Assembly: GCF_003289645.1 (NCBI RefSeq)
Contig: NZ_QLYX01000013.1
Span: 124,001 to 188,000, forward strand
From: Actinomadura craniellae
Lineage (GTDB): Bacteria > Actinomycetota > Actinomycetes > Streptosporangiales > Streptosporangiaceae
Direction: 5' to 3'
Length of the DNA: 64,000 bases
Numbering within the stretch: the stretch's first letter is position 1; each line of letters opens with the position of its first letter. Position numbers and translations under genes: made by a program. The notes beneath the pieces were generated by a model that searched no databases, was not told the DNA's origin, and saw only the letters and a list, made by a program, of their open reading frames with translations. Shown in pieces: positions 41,502 to 51,396 of the stretch.

Positions 41502-42065
41502 ATGAGCCGGGTGATCGCGGGGAGCGCAGGTGGGCGGCGGCTGGCCGTGCCGCAGGGCCGGGACACCCGGCCGACCAGCGACCGGGCCCGGGAAGGGCTG
41601 TTCTCCACCGTGCAGGCGCTGCTCGGCCCGCTGGACGGGTTGCGCGCGGCCGACCTGTACGCCGGGTCGGGTGCGGTCGGACTGGAGGCGCTGTCACGGG
41701 GCGCCGCGCACGCACTGCTGGTCGAGTCGCACCCCAAGGCGGTGCGGGTGGTCCGGGCCAATGTCGCGGCACTGGACCTGCCCGGCGCCGAAGTGGTCGC
41801 CGACCGGGTGGAGCGGGTGGTACGCCGCCCGCCCGCCGAGCCGTACGACCTGATCTTCGCCGACCCGCCGTACGCGCTGGCCGACCGGGCGGTCGAGGAT
41901 CTGCTGGCCGCGCTGCACGAGCACGGCTGGCTGGCGGACGGCGCGCTGGTCGCGGTGGAGCGCCCGACCCGCGGTCCGGCGCTGCGCTGGCCCACCGGTT
42001 ATGCCCCTGATCGCGACCGCCGGTACGGGGAGGCCACTTTCTGGTACGCCCGAGCCGGGGGGTGA
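41502..42065 (+). CDS. rsmD: 16S rRNA (guanine966-N2)-methyltransferase
   Basis: RsmD, 187 residues, methylates G966 of 16S rRNA. It begins MSRVIAGSAGGRRLAVPQGRDTRPTSDRAREGLF, the family signature. The SAM site is LRAADLYAGSGAVGLEALSRGA, and the catalytic motif is LIFADPPYAL. ATG 41502 fits family starts; ATG 41490 would add four residues and has a better-placed GAAGGA. coaD follows, as usual. Confidence 0.94.
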   Translation: MSRVIAGSAGGRRLAVPQGRDTRPTSDRAREGLFSTVQALLGPLDGLRAADLYAGSGAVGLEALSRGAAHALLVESHPKAVRVVRANVAALDLPGAEVVADRVERVVRRPPAEPYDLIFADPPYALADRAVEDLLAALHEHGWLADGALVAVERPTRGPALRWPTGYAPDRDRRYGEATFWYARAGG

Positions 42066-42182
42066 CCGCCGGGGTGGGTGATTAGGGCGCTTCGTAACGG
42101 GTGAGGCGCCCAAAGGGGTTACTGACCCGATTTGGTAGCGTCGCGCCGCAGGTCACATCCGGATCCGGAGGGATTTCACCTC

Positions 42183-42662
42183 GTGCGCCGTGTCGTCTGT
42201 CCGGGGTCTTTCGATCCCGTCACCAATGGGCACCTGGACATCATCAGCCGGGCCTCCCGTCTCTACGACGAGGTCGTCGTGGCAGTACTGATCAACGTCT
42301 CCAAAACCAGCCTTTTCACGGTCGATGAGCGCGTCGACATGATGACCGCGGTCACCAAGGAGTACGGCAACGTCAAGGTCGACAAGTTCCACGGGCTGAC
42401 CGTGGACTACTGCAAGGAACACGACATCCCGGTGATCGTGCGGGGGCTGCGGGCGGTCAGCGACTTCGACTACGAACTCCAGATCGCGCAGATGAACCAC
42501 CGGATGTCCGGGGTCGAGACCATGTTCATGGCGACCAACCCGCTGTACGCATTCCTTTCCTCCAGCCTGATGAAAGAAGTCGTCAAGTATGGTGGGGACA
42601 TCTCCGGGCTCGTCCCGGAGCTCGTCCACACCCGGCTGGTGGAGCGGATGAGCCAGGGCTGA
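42183..42662 (+). CDS. coaD: Phosphopantetheine adenylyltransferase
   Basis: CoaD, 159 residues, fourth step of coenzyme A synthesis. The nucleotidyltransferase motif is CPGSFDPVTNGHLDIISRA, the RGLR region is VIVRGLRAVSDFDYELQIAQMN, and FLSSSLMKEVVKYGGDI is the C-terminal motif. The GTG at 42183 has GGAGGG ten bases upstream. Confidence 0.97.
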   Translation: MRRVVCPGSFDPVTNGHLDIISRASRLYDEVVVAVLINVSKTSLFTVDERVDMMTAVTKEYGNVKVDKFHGLTVDYCKEHDIPVIVRGLRAVSDFDYELQIAQMNHRMSGVETMFMATNPLYAFLSSSLMKEVVKYGGDISGLVPELVHTRLVERMSQG

Positions 42663-42670
42663 ACCCGCCC

Positions 42671-42692
42671 CGGCCCCGTCGAGTTGGGGCCG
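42671..42692 (+). terminator. Hairpin after coaD
   Basis: CGGCCCC (42671-42677) and GGGGCCG (42686-42692) form a 7-bp stem with an 8-nt loop directly after coaD and 33 bases before the next ATG. It may be a weak terminator. Confidence 0.5.
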
Positions 42693-42725
42693 CTCACAGG
42701 TCTTCGGTACCCTGGGGGTTCGGCC

Positions 42726-43343
42726 ATGCCCGACGGCGTGGATTCCCGGTATCTCATGGCAGTCCCACGAAAGCAGGAAACCCTGTCTCGCCTCGATCCC
42801 CGTCACCCGCTCGCGCTCGACACCAAGGCTTTGGGTCGCCGACCGGGATCGATGCGTACCGAGCGACTGACCGTGCCGGCACCGGAGGATCTCGGCGTCG
42901 AAATGGTCGGCGTCCCCAAGGACGCGGACCTCGAGCTGGACATCCGGCTGGAGGCGGTGATGGAGGGCGTGCTCGTCACGGGCACGGCGCGGGTCCCCCT
43001 GGTGGGGGAGTGCGCGCGCTGCCTGGACCCGATCTCCTCGATCTTCGAGGCGGAGTTCCAGGAGCTCTTCGTCTACTCTGACACCCGTTCCGGCGGGGAG
43101 TCCGGGGAGGACGAGTACCGTCTCGACGGAGATTTCATCGATCTCGAGCCGGTGCTCCGGGACGCGGTGGTGCTCGCACTGCCGCTGTCCCCGCTGTGCC
43201 GGGACGACTGTCCCGGCCTGTGCGCCGAATGCGGGGTGCGGCTGGCGGACGCCGGCCCGGACCACCGTCACGACGCCGTCGACCCCCGGTGGGCGGCACT
43301 TGAGGGCCTAAGAGACCAACGAGAAGAAAGCCAGGAGGGCTGA
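42726..43343 (+). CDS. YceD/DUF177 family protein
   Basis: A 205-residue protein of the YceD (DUF177) family, which nearly always precedes rpmF and is linked to 23S rRNA accumulation. Features: [14 protein letters not shown] and the metal-binding-like [16 protein letters not shown]. An acidic segment ([21 protein letters not shown]) matches the family core. ATG 42726 is the longest reasonable start; an ATG at 42756 is an alternative. rpmF begins two bases after its stop. Confidence 0.87.
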   Translation: MPDGVDSRYLMAVPRKQETLSRLDPRHPLALDTKALGRRPGSMRTERLTVPAPEDLGVEMVGVPKDADLELDIRLEAVMEGVLVTGTARVPLVGECARCLDPISSIFEAEFQELFVYSDTRSGGESGEDEYRLDGDFIDLEPVLRDAVVLALPLSPLCRDDCPGLCAECGVRLADAGPDHRHDAVDPRWAALEGLRDQREESQEG

Positions 43344-43344
43344 G

Positions 43345-43521
43345 GTGGCCGTCCCGAAGCGGAAGAAGTCGCGCAGCAACACGCGGCACCGTCGCTCGCA
43401 GTGGAAGACCACTGCGCCGACCCTTGTCAACTGCCCGCAGTGCCGCGACCCCAAGCTGCCGCACACCGCGTGCCCGACCTGTGGAACCTACAACCGGCGT
43501 CAGGTCATCACGCCGGCCTGA
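43345..43521 (+). CDS. rpmF: 50S ribosomal protein bL32, zinc-ribbon type
   Basis: bL32, 58 residues: [20 protein letters not shown], then a zinc ribbon with CPQC and CPTC. The GTG at 43345 follows AGGAGGG and lies two bases after the yceD stop, so the two are co-translated. A strong terminator follows. Confidence 0.95.
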   Translation: MAVPKRKKSRSNTRHRRSQWKTTAPTLVNCPQCRDPKLPHTACPTCGTYNRRQVITPA

Positions 43522-43533
43522 ACCTCGCGCCGT

Positions 43534-43563
43534 GACGGCGTCTCGCTCCGGCGAGACGCCGTC
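43534..43563 (+). terminator. Terminator after rpmF
   Basis: GACGGCGTCTCGC (43534-43546) and GCGAGACGCCGTC (43551-43563) form a perfect 13-bp stem with tetraloop TCCG, 12 bases after the rpmF stop. Confidence 0.85.
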
Positions 43564-43771
43564 CGGACCGGGATGCACCGACGGAAGCGACGCCCGCTCG
43601 GCGGGTGACATCCTGCCGGGGCGCCCGAGGCCGTGGTGTACGCCGGGGACGCACCCCGCCCGGCGCGCACCTCGTCTTCGCGGAACCCTGTGCGCGCGGA
43701 CTCCCACCCGCGCGACGTTCCGGCGTTCTCGTGAGATGTCACGCGTCCCCGCGGGCCTGCGAGGAGGCACC

Positions 43772-43798
43772 GTGAGCACGATCCGGGAGCGGGCGTGA
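43772..43798 (+). CDS. Possible 8-codon ORF coupled to rnc
   Basis: GTG 43772, preceded by the strong site GAGGAGG, opens MSTIRERA and stops at TGA 43796-43798, overlapping the rnc GTG start as GTGA. rnc itself has a weaker site (GGAG at 43785). The mini-ORF could recruit ribosomes for rnc by coupling. Evidence is the ribosome site and the overlap only. Confidence 0.35.
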   Translation: MSTIRERA

Positions 43799-44535
43799 GC
43801 GCCCGCGGAACCGAGCCGGCGCCGCGCGCCGCGCTGGAGGAGGCACTGGGCGTCAAGATCGACCCCGCCCGGCTGGAACGCGCCCTGACCCACCGCTCGT
43901 ACGCCTACGAGAACGGCGGGCTGCCCACCAACGAGCGGCTGGAGTTCCTGGGCGACTCGGTGCTGGGGCTGGTCGTCACCGACACCCTGTTCCGCGACCA
44001 CCCCGACCTGCCGGAGGGGCAGCTCGCCAAGCTGCGCGCCGCCGTCGTCAACATGCGGGCGCTGGCCGGGGTGGCCCGCTCGCTGGGGGTCGGCGCGCAC
44101 ATCCGGCTCGGCCGGGGCGAGGAGGGCACCGGCGGGCGCGACAAGGACTCGATCCTCGCCGACACCCTGGAGGCCCTGATCGGGGCGGTCTACCTCGACC
44201 GCGGGCTGGACGAGGCGTTCGCCCTGGTGCACCGGCTTTTCGACCCGCTCATCGCCCGGTCGGCCGGGCTCGGCGCCGGGCTCGACTGGAAGACCTCGCT
44301 GCAGGAGCTCACCGCGACCGAGGAACTGGGCGTGCCGGAGTACCTGGTCGACGAGAGCGGTCCCGACCACCAGAAGACGTTCCGCGCCGCGGTGCGCGTC
44401 GGCGGCGAGGTCTACGGGTCGGGCCAGGGGCGCAGCAAGAAGGAGGCCGAGCAACACGCGGCGGAAGCGGCCTGGACCGCCATCCGGCGGATCGCCGTCG
44501 AGCGCCAGCCCGGTTCGGCCGCCGGGACGGAGTAG
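43795..44535 (+). CDS. rnc: Ribonuclease III
   Basis: RNase III, 246 residues, cleaves double-stranded RNA in rRNA and mRNA processing (AbsB in Streptomyces). The signature is [15 protein letters not shown]; further acidic catalytic residues lie in [16 protein letters not shown]-terminal dsRNA-binding domain ends [17 protein letters not shown]. The GTG at 43795 overlaps the stop of a tiny upstream ORF. mutM follows after four bases. Confidence 0.96.
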   Translation: MSARGTEPAPRAALEEALGVKIDPARLERALTHRSYAYENGGLPTNERLEFLGDSVLGLVVTDTLFRDHPDLPEGQLAKLRAAVVNMRALAGVARSLGVGAHIRLGRGEEGTGGRDKDSILADTLEALIGAVYLDRGLDEAFALVHRLFDPLIARSAGLGAGLDWKTSLQELTATEELGVPEYLVDESGPDHQKTFRAAVRVGGEVYGSGQGRSKKEAEQHAAEAAWTAIRRIAVERQPGSAAGTE

Positions 44536-44539
44536 CGCG

Positions 44540-45409
44540 GTGCCCGAACTGCCCGAGGTGGAGGTGGTCCGCAGCGGTCTCGACCGCTGGGTCACCGGCC
44601 GCGTGATCGGTACGGCCGCGGTGCTGCACCCGCGCGCGGTGCGCCGGCATCTGGCCGGCGCGGCCGACTTCACCGGCCGGCTGGCCGGCCGGACCGTCAC
44701 GGGGACCCGCCGCCGCGGCAAGTACCTGTGGCTTCCGCTCGACGACGGCACTGCGCTGCTGGCGCACCTGGGGATGAGCGGCCAGCTGCTGGTGGGTGAG
44801 CCGGACCGGCCGGACGAGCGGCACCTGCGGGTCCGGGCGACGTTCGCCGACGGGGGAGCGGACGTGCGCTTCGTCGACCAGCGCACCTTCGGGCACCTGC
44901 TCGTCGCCGAACTGGTGCCGGACGCCTTCGGCGGCACCGTGCCGGAGCCCGTCGCGCACATCGCCGCCGACCCGCTGGAGGACGCCTTCGACGACGAGGC
45001 GTTCTTCCGGGCGCTGCGCCGCCGCCGCACCGGCGTGAAGCGCGCGCTGCTCGACCAGTCGCTGATCAGCGGGGTGGGCAACATCTACGCGGACGAGGCG
45101 CTGTGGCGGGCGCGGCTGCACTGGGCGCGCCCCACCGAGACGCTGACCCGGGCCGAGGTCACCCGGCTGCTGGCCGCCGTGCGTGAGGTGATGGCCGCCG
45201 CGCTCGCCGCCGGCGGCACCTCGTTCGACAGCCTCTACGTCAACGTCGACGGCGAGAGCGGGTACTTCGATCGCTCGCTGGACGCCTACGGCCGCCGGGA
45301 TCTGCCGTGCGGCCGGTGCGGCACACCCATCCGCCGCGATGTCTTCATGAACCGTTCGTCGTTCAGTTGCCCCACCTGCCAGCCCCGCCCGCGCCGGGCC
45401 CGGGCATGA
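44540..45409 (+). CDS. mutM: Formamidopyrimidine-DNA glycosylase
   Basis: MutM/Fpg, 289 residues, excises 8-oxoguanine. The catalytic N terminus is [14 protein letters not shown] (P2, E3), with RRGKYLW (lysine), [25 protein letters not shown] and a C-terminal zinc finger CGRCG ... FSCPTCQ. The GTG at 44540 lies four bases after rnc. Its stop overlaps the acylphosphatase ATG. Confidence 0.97.
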   Translation: MPELPEVEVVRSGLDRWVTGRVIGTAAVLHPRAVRRHLAGAADFTGRLAGRTVTGTRRRGKYLWLPLDDGTALLAHLGMSGQLLVGEPDRPDERHLRVRATFADGGADVRFVDQRTFGHLLVAELVPDAFGGTVPEPVAHIAADPLEDAFDDEAFFRALRRRRTGVKRALLDQSLISGVGNIYADEALWRARLHWARPTETLTRAEVTRLLAAVREVMAAALAAGGTSFDSLYVNVDGESGYFDRSLDAYGRRDLPCGRCGTPIRRDVFMNRSSFSCPTCQPRPRRARA

Positions 45410-45702
45410 CGCCGACGATCGGGCGGGTGGGGAGAGTGCGGCTGACGGCATGGGCCCGCGGCCGGGTACAGGGGGTCGGTTTCCGCTGGTGGGTGCGGTC
45501 GCGGGCGCTGGAGCTCGGGCTGGTGGGCTCGGCGGCCAACCTTCGTGACGGCCGGGTCGAGGTCGTGGCCGAGGGGGCACGGGAGGACTGCGAGCGGCTG
45601 CTGGAACTGCTGCGCGGCCCCGACACTCCCGGAGAGGTGGCCGGCGTGGTGGAACTGTGGAGCGAACCCCGGGGTGACCTGGCCGGATTCCAGGAAAGGT
45701 GA
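45406..45702 (+). CDS. Acylphosphatase
   Basis: A 98-residue acylphosphatase, hydrolysing acyl phosphates. The anion-binding loop is [18 protein letters not shown] and the catalytic asparagine lies in [16 protein letters not shown]. The ATG at 45406 overlaps the mutM stop (ATGA). The rnc-mutM-acylphosphatase-smc order is conserved in actinomycetes. Confidence 0.92.
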   Translation: MTPTIGRVGRVRLTAWARGRVQGVGFRWWVRSRALELGLVGSAANLRDGRVEVVAEGAREDCERLLELLRGPDTPGEVAGVVELWSEPRGDLAGFQER

Positions 45703-45880
45703 CCGGTCGGGAAGGCCCGTGAGCACCTGCTAAACTTGTGGGGCAAGGACGTTACCGGCCCGTGATTGTTCATCTTGACCGACACTCCGGGCGGTGCGAC
45801 TCTAGACGATACGCGCATCGGGTTCGGTCTTTTCTCGTGCGCTATCCCTGCTGGTTACTCAGCGTGGAGGACCCTTAATC

Positions 45881-46078
45881 ATGGCGAAGGCTCTACTCGG
45901 CCACGTCGGCGGTCCCGACCCCCGGATGGTCGCGGAAATGCGGCGTCTTCAGCAGCGAGTACGTGATCTGGAAGCCGAGCTCGTTCGGCTCCAGGCCGAG
46001 AACGACGCGCTGGCGACGCCCACGCACGACGATGTTCTTTCCGTGGGTGTACAGGACCGCGAACCTGCGCTGACCTGA
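45881..46078 (+). CDS. Small coiled-coil protein conserved in actinomycetes
   Basis: A 65-residue protein, MAKALLGHVGGPDPRMVAEMRRLQ then a heptad-like helix (RVRDLEAELVRLQAENDALA). Similar small proteins lie between acylphosphatase and smc in Streptomyces-type genomes; their function is unknown. The ATG at 45881 has GGAGG eleven bases upstream. A 178-bp upstream region with TTGACC (45775) and TAGACG (45803) may hold its promoter. A terminator follows. Confidence 0.75.
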   Translation: MAKALLGHVGGPDPRMVAEMRRLQQRVRDLEAELVRLQAENDALATPTHDDVLSVGVQDREPALT

Positions 46079-46106
46079 TCGCGGTCGGCTCGGAACAGAG
46101 AATGCT

Positions 46107-46136
46107 GGGACGCCGACGATGGCGTCCCTTCTGTTT
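46107..46136 (+). terminator. Terminator after the small coiled-coil gene
   Basis: GGGACGCC (46107-46114) pairs with GGCGTCCC (46121-46128) around loop GACGAT and is followed by TTCTGTTT. This is the most classical T-tailed terminator in the window. Confidence 0.88.
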
Positions 46137-46286
46137 GTAGTTATTTGCCCCGAATTTGCATGGTGTATGCCTTCGGTCATCCGACGGCGTGGTCGGGGTC
46201 GGCACGGCCTCGGACGGTAACGCCGGGCCGGCCGTGGCGCACGTTGCGGGTGATCTCGCGGACTGAGCTTGCGGAACGTGGGTCCT

Positions 46287-46952
46287 TCACCGGCGGCTCG
46301 CCAGGTAGGCGGCCACCGAGCACAGGCCCAGTCCCGTCCCGGTCAGCCAGAGCAGGGTCTCCAGGGAGGTCCGGGCGATGAGCAGGCCGCCGGCGAACGC
46401 CCCGCAGACCAGCGCCGCCACGGAGCCGGCCCGCCAGGCCTGCTGCGAGGGCAGGGAGCCCGCCTCGCCCATCAACCGGGTGATGGTCACCGTGACGACG
46501 GTCGTCGTCAGATCCTGTACCCGCATCCGGAGGACCACCGCGTTCTGCCCGCCGACGGTCAGGGCGAGCATGACGATCAGCAGGGGCGGGGCCCAGGGGC
46601 GGTGCACTCCGAACACGTGCACCAGGATCGCCACGGCGGCCACCGCACCGGCTTCGATCGCGATGCAGCCGGCGAGCAGCCGGCAGCGATCCGCCTGCCC
46701 GGCCGCCCGGCGGCCCACCCGTCCGCCGAGCAGGGCGCCGCAGCAGAAGGCCGCCAGCGCCAGGAACGAGGGCAGGAGCGCCTCCCGGCTCGGCGCGCCC
46801 AGGCTGAGGCCGAGGAAGACCACGTTGCCGGTCATGTTCGCGACGAACACCTCCCCCAGGGCCAGGTACCCGGCGGCGTCCAGCATCCCGGTGAGCACCG
46901 TGACGGCCAGCAGGAGGAGCGGCAGGGAGTCCGGTGCGCGAGCGTGCGGCAT
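46287..46952 (-). CDS. DUF1275 (YoaK-type) membrane protein
   Basis: A 221-residue membrane protein with about six hydrophobic segments. The DUF1275 signature is GMLDAAGYLALGEVFVANMTGNVVFLGLSLG near the N terminus, and GGQNAVVLRM lies in the middle. The family is thought to be transporter-like, but no substrate is known. The ATG at 46950-46952 has no strong ribosome site. It is inserted in reverse between the coiled-coil gene and smc. Confidence 0.83.
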   Translation of the reverse strand: MPHARAPDSLPLLLLAVTVLTGMLDAAGYLALGEVFVANMTGNVVFLGLSLGAPSREALLPSFLALAAFCCGALLGGRVGRRAAGQADRCRLLAGCIAIEAGAVAAVAILVHVFGVHRPWAPPLLIVMLALTVGGQNAVVLRMRVQDLTTTVVTVTITRLMGEAGSLPSQQAWRAGSVAALVCGAFAGGLLIARTSLETLLWLTGTGLGLCSVAAYLASRR

Positions 46953-47193
46953 ACGCCGATACTGGCAGTGAGCGGGCTCGCCGCCTCCGTCACCGGGCTT
47001 CGGGGAGTTTCCCCCCGGATCCGGCGGTACGCCGGGACCGATGGGGCCGGCGGAGGGCCGGCGGGGGCCGGTGGGGGCACGGAATGCCGTGATTCCGGTG
47101 GTGGGGCGGGAGGGCCGGTATCGTTCGGCGAGGTGGAAGCGGGGACGGGGGAGCCGTCCTGGGGGGACGAGCCGGTGAGGAGTGTGCGCGGGC

Positions 47194-50100
47194 GTGTACC
47201 TGAAGACCCTGACGCTGCGCGGTTTCAAGTCCTTCGCGTCCTCCACCACGCTGCGGTTCGAGCCCGGCATCACCTGTGTGGTCGGCCCCAACGGCTCCGG
47301 CAAGTCCAACGTCGTCGACGCGCTGGCCTGGGTGATGGGCGAGCAGGGCGCCAAGTCGCTGCGCGGCGGCAAGATGGAGGACGTCATCTTCGCCGGCACC
47401 GCCAGCCGGCCGCCGCTCGGCCGGGCCGAGGTGGTGCTGACGATCGACAACTCCGACGGGGCCCTGCCGATCGACTACACCGAGGTCACCATCAGCCGGC
47501 TGATGTTCCGGTCGGGGCAGAGCGAGTACTCGATCAACGGTGACGCGTGCCGGCTGCTCGACGTCCAGGAACTGCTCTCGGACTCCGGTATCGGCCGTGA
47601 GATGCACGTCATCATCGGGCAGGGCATGCTCGACGCCGCCCTCAACTCGGGCCCGGACGGGCGGCGGGCGGTCATCGAGGAGGCGGCCGGCGTCCTCAAG
47701 CACCGCAAGCGCAAGGAGAAGGCGCTGCGCAAGCTGGACGCGATGCAGGCCAACCTCACCCGCGTCCAGGACCTCACCGGGGAGTTGCGCCGCCAGCTCA
47801 AGCCGCTCGGCCGGCAGGCCGAGATCGCCCGCCGGGCCGCGGTGATCCAGGCCGAGGTGCGCGACGCCCGGTTGCGGCTGCTCGCCGACGACCTGGTCAC
47901 CCTCCGCACCCGGCTGGAGCAGGAGGCCGCCGACGAGGCCGCGGTCCGGGAGCGCCGGGCCGAGACCGAGCAGGCCCTGCAGGAGTCGCAGGAGCGCGAG
48001 GCCACGCTGGAGGCGGAGGCCCAGGCGGCCGAGCCGCAGCTTGCCCGGGCGCAGGAGACCTGGTTCCGGCTTTCCTCGCTGCGCGAGCGGCTGCGCGGGG
48101 TGGCCGACCTGGCCGCGGAGCGGCACCGGCACGCCGCCGAGTCCGGCCGGGAGGAGCGGCGCGGCCGTGACCCCGAGGAGATGGAGCGCGAGGCCGCCGA
48201 GATCCGCGAGCAGGAGGAGGAGCTGCGCGCGGAGCTGGAGGAGGCGCGGCTGGCCCTGTCGGCCGAGGAGCATGCGCGCACCGAGACCGAGAACGCGCTC
48301 AAGGCCGAGGAGCGCCGGCTGCAGGACGCCGCGCGCGCCGCGGCCGACCGCCGCGAGGGGCTGGCCCGGCTGCGCGGCCGGGTCGAGGCGCTGGCCGGGA
48401 AGGCGCAGGCGGGCGAGGCCGAGATCGGCCGGCTGCTGTCGTCGCGGGCCGAGGCCGAGGAGCGGGCCGAGGCGGCCTGGACCGAGCACGAGGCGTACGA
48501 GGCCCGGGTCGCCGAGGACCCCGAGCTCGCCGCCGACCACGAGCTGGCCCAGGAGGCCCTGGCCGAGGCGAAGGCCGCGGCCGAGGCGGCGGAGGCCGCG
48601 GTCGACGGGCCGCGCCGGGAGCTGAAGGCGGCCAGGGAACGCATCGCCGCCACCCGGTCGGCCGACCAGGCCGCGCAGCGCGACGTCACCGCGTTGCAGG
48701 CCCGGATCGAGGCGCTGGAACTGGCCCTGGCGGGCGCGGCCGACGGCGGCGAGACGCTGCTGGCGGCCGACCTGGCGGGTGTGCTCGGCCCGCTGGCCGC
48801 GCTGCTGGCGGTCGAGCCGGGTGCCGAGGCCGCGGTGGCCGCCGCGCTGGGCGCCGCGACGGAGGCGGTCGCGGTCGACTCCCTCGCCACCGCCGAGGCC
48901 GCGCTGGCCCTGCTGCGCGAGCGGGACGCCGGCCGGGCCGGGCTGGTGATCGGCGGGGCTCCCGCCGACGGGGCCGCGCCGGAGCCGCCGCCCGCCGGCG
49001 GGCGGTACGCGGCCGACCTGGTGGCCGCGACCGGCCCGGTGGCGGGGGCGGTCCGGCGGCTGCTGGCCGGTGTGGTGGTGGTCGAGGATCTGGCCGCCGC
49101 CCGGCGGCTGGTCCAGGGCCGGCCCGGGTTGCGCGCGGTCACCCGCGACGGCGACCTGCTCGGTGCCGACTGGGCGGCCGGGGGCGCCGCCGGCGGGCAG
49201 AGCCCGCTGCAGATGCGCGGCACGATCGACCAGGCGGCCGAGGACCTGGCTGCGGCCCGGGAGCGGGCCGCCGAGACCGCCGCCGCGCTGGCGGACGCCA
49301 CCGCGGCCGAGCAGGCCGTCCAGGCCGCGCTGGAGGCCGCCCAGGCCGAGGTGACCCGGGCCCGCTCGGGGGTCAACCAGGCGCAGTCCGGCCTCGACCG
49401 GGTCCGGGCCCGGCTGCGCGAGGCCGATGCGGCGGCGGCTCAGGAGGCCAAGCACGTCGCCCGGCTCCAGGCCGCCGCGCAGGCCGCCCGGCAGGAGGTC
49501 GACCGGCTGACGACGGCGGTCGAGGCGGCCCGGGAGGCGCGCGAGCGCGATGCCGCGGCCCACGCCGAGCTGGCGGACCGGCTGGCCTCGGCCGAGGCCG
49601 AGCCCGTGGCCGAGGACGACGACACCGGCCCGCGCGACGAGCTCGCCGCCCGGGTGCAGGACCTGCGTGCCGCCGAGTTGGAGGCGCGGCTGGCGGTGCG
49701 CACCGCGGAGGAGCGGGTCAGGGCCATCGCGGGCCGGGCCGAGGCGCTGGAGCGGGGCGCCCAGCGGGAGCGCGAGGAGCGCGCTCAGGCCGAGGCCCGC
49801 CGAATTCGCCGGGAGCGGGAGGCGCGGGTCGCCCGGGCCGTGGTGACCGGTGCCCGGGCCGCGCTGGAGCTCATCGAGCGCTCGCTGGCCGCGGCGGTGG
49901 CCGAGCGGGAGGCCGCCGAGCAGGCCCGCGCCGCCCGCGAGGCCGAGCTGAAGGTGGTGCGCACCCAGGTGCGCGAGCTGTCGACCCGGCTGGAGCGGCT
50001 GGTCAGCGTGGTGCACGGCAGCGAGGTGACGCGTGCCGAGCAGCGGCTGCGGCTGGAGCAGCTCGAGACGCGGGCGCTGGAGGAGTACGGCCTGGAGGTG

Positions 50101-50847
50101 GTGGCCCTGGTGGCCGAGTACGGGCCCGACCAGCCCATCCCGCCGGGCCCCGAGGCCGCTGAGGACGCGGTGCCGCAACCCTATGACCGGGCCGTCCAGG
50201 AGAAGCGGGCCAAGGCCGCCGAGCGCCAGCTCACCCAGCTGGGCAAGGTCAATCCGCTGGCCCTGGAGGAGTTCGCCGCGCTGGAGGAGCGGCACGCGTT
50301 CCTCACCTCGCAGCTGGAGGACCTCAAGAAGACCCGCCGCGACCTGCTGACGGTCGTGAAGGAGGTCGACGACCGGGTGCAGCAGGTGTTCGCGGCGGCG
50401 TTCGCCGACACCGCCCGGGAGTTCGAGCGGATCTTCGGCCGGCTGTTCCCCGGCGGTGAGGGGCGGCTCACGCTGACCGAGCCGGACGACATGCTGACGA
50501 CCGGGGTCGAGGTCGAGGCCCGGCCGCCGGGCAAGAAGGTCAAGCGGCTGTCGCTGCTGTCGGGTGGTGAGCGCTCGCTGGTGGCGATCGCGATCCTGGT
50601 CGCGGTGTTCAAGGCCCGGCCGTCGCCGTTCTACGTCCTCGACGAGGTGGAGGCGGCGCTCGACGACACCAACACCCAGCGGCTGCTCGGCATCCTGGAG
50701 GAGCTGCGCGAGTCGTCGCAGTTGATCATCATCACCCACCAGAAGCGCACGATGGAGGGCGCCGACGCGCTCTACGGCGTGAGCATGCGGGGCGACGGCG
50801 TGACGCAGGTCATCAGCCAGCGCATGCGCGAGGCCGAATCGGCCTGA
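47194..50847 (+). CDS. smc: Chromosome segregation ATPase SMC
   Basis: SMC, 1,217 residues, the condensin motor. Start VYLKTLTLRGFKSFA is the family N terminus; GTG 47194 was chosen over GTG 47182, with AGGAG at 47178-47182. Walker A is GPNGSGKSN (about 33-41). Two long Glu/Arg/Ala-rich coiled coils flank a hinge at about 525-660. The signature LLSGGERSLVAIAIL is at about 1121 and Walker B FYVLDEVEAALDD at about 1146. Its scpA/scpB partners are not in the window. Two globin genes and a DivIVA-like gene separate it from ftsY. Confidence 0.96.
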   Translation: MYLKTLTLRGFKSFASSTTLRFEPGITCVVGPNGSGKSNVVDALAWVMGEQGAKSLRGGKMEDVIFAGTASRPPLGRAEVVLTIDNSDGALPIDYTEVTISRLMFRSGQSEYSINGDACRLLDVQELLSDSGIGREMHVIIGQGMLDAALNSGPDGRRAVIEEAAGVLKHRKRKEKALRKLDAMQANLTRVQDLTGELRRQLKPLGRQAEIARRAAVIQAEVRDARLRLLADDLVTLRTRLEQEAADEAAVRERRAETEQALQESQEREATLEAEAQAAEPQLARAQETWFRLSSLRERLRGVADLAAERHRHAAESGREERRGRDPEEMEREAAEIREQEEELRAELEEARLALSAEEHARTETENALKAEERRLQDAARAAADRREGLARLRGRVEALAGKAQAGEAEIGRLLSSRAEAEERAEAAWTEHEAYEARVAEDPELAADHELAQEALAEAKAAAEAAEAAVDGPRRELKAARERIAATRSADQAAQRDVTALQARIEALELALAGAADGGETLLAADLAGVLGPLAALLAVEPGAEAAVAAALGAATEAVAVDSLATAEAALALLRERDAGRAGLVIGGAPADGAAPEPPPAGGRYAADLVAATGPVAGAVRRLLAGVVVVEDLAAARRLVQGRPGLRAVTRDGDLLGADWAAGGAAGGQSPLQMRGTIDQAAEDLAAARERAAETAAALADATAAEQAVQAALEAAQAEVTRARSGVNQAQSGLDRVRARLREADAAAAQEAKHVARLQAAAQAARQEVDRLTTAVEAAREARERDAAAHAELADRLASAEAEPVAEDDDTGPRDELAARVQDLRAAELEARLAVRTAEERVRAIAGRAEALERGAQREREERAQAEARRIRREREARVARAVVTGARAALELIERSLAAAVAEREAAEQARAAREAELKVVRTQVRELSTRLERLVSVVHGSEVTRAEQRLRLEQLETRALEEYGLEVVALVAEYGPDQPIPPGPEAAEDAVPQPYDRAVQEKRAKAAERQLTQLGKVNPLALEEFAALEERHAFLTSQLEDLKKTRRDLLTVVKEVDDRVQQVFAAAFADTAREFERIFGRLFPGGEGRLTLTEPDDMLTTGVEVEARPPGKKVKRLSLLSGGERSLVAIAILVAVFKARPSPFYVLDEVEAALDDTNTQRLLGILEELRESSQLIIITHQKRTMEGADALYGVSMRGDGVTQVISQRMREAESA

Positions 50848-50986
50848 ACCCCGGTCCGTGCGGGGTCCGTATGACTGCGGAGACGGACGGGTGGCGAGGG
50901 GCTGAGCGGCGAATTCTCCGAAGGCGGTTGCGGGCGGGCAAAAGATCCGTTAGCAATAGGGACAAAACCCCCGTGGAGAAGCAACC

Positions 50987-51388
50987 ATGAACCCTCAGCT
51001 TCTGAAAGAAAATTTCGCCCTGGTCGCCGGAAACGGCGACGACGTGGCGGCCTACTTCTACGCCGACCTGTTCGAGCGCGACCCCGCGCTGCGCCCGATG
51101 TTCCCCGCGTCCATGGCCAAGCAGCACGAGATGCTGCTCACCGCGCTGACGCAGATCGTCGGCCTGGTCGACAACGTCCCCGACCTGGTCCCCTACCTGC
51201 AGGACCTCGGCCGCCGGCACCGCGGATACGGCGTGACCGACGACCACTACCCCGTGGTGGGCGCCAGCCTCCTGGCGACGCTCCGCCACTTCAGCGGCCC
51301 GGAGTGGGACGAGACCCTGGAACAGGACTGGTCGGCCGCCTACGGGGTGGTCGCCGACACCATGGCGGCGGCCGGCCGAGAAGGTTAG
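50987..51388 (+). CDS. Single-domain globin (flavohaemoglobin-type)
   Basis: A 133-residue globin like Vitreoscilla haemoglobin. The B10 tyrosine lies in YFYADLF and the proximal histidine in LGRRHRGYGVTDDHYPVVGASLLATL. No reductase domain. Such proteins bind O2 or NO; it closely resembles the globin half of the next gene, suggesting tandem duplication. The ATG at 50987 has GGAGAAG upstream. The flavohaemoglobin begins eight bases after its stop. Confidence 0.88.
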   Translation: MNPQLLKENFALVAGNGDDVAAYFYADLFERDPALRPMFPASMAKQHEMLLTALTQIVGLVDNVPDLVPYLQDLGRRHRGYGVTDDHYPVVGASLLATLRHFSGPEWDETLEQDWSAAYGVVADTMAAAGREG

Positions 51389-51396
51389 GCGGCCGG

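Noticed and set aside
46990-50739. A 1,249-residue open frame on the minus strand opposite smc
   Set aside because: It is an antisense shadow caused by high GC codon bias; its translation is low-complexity Gly/Leu/Arg and has no domain, while the plus strand is an intact SMC.
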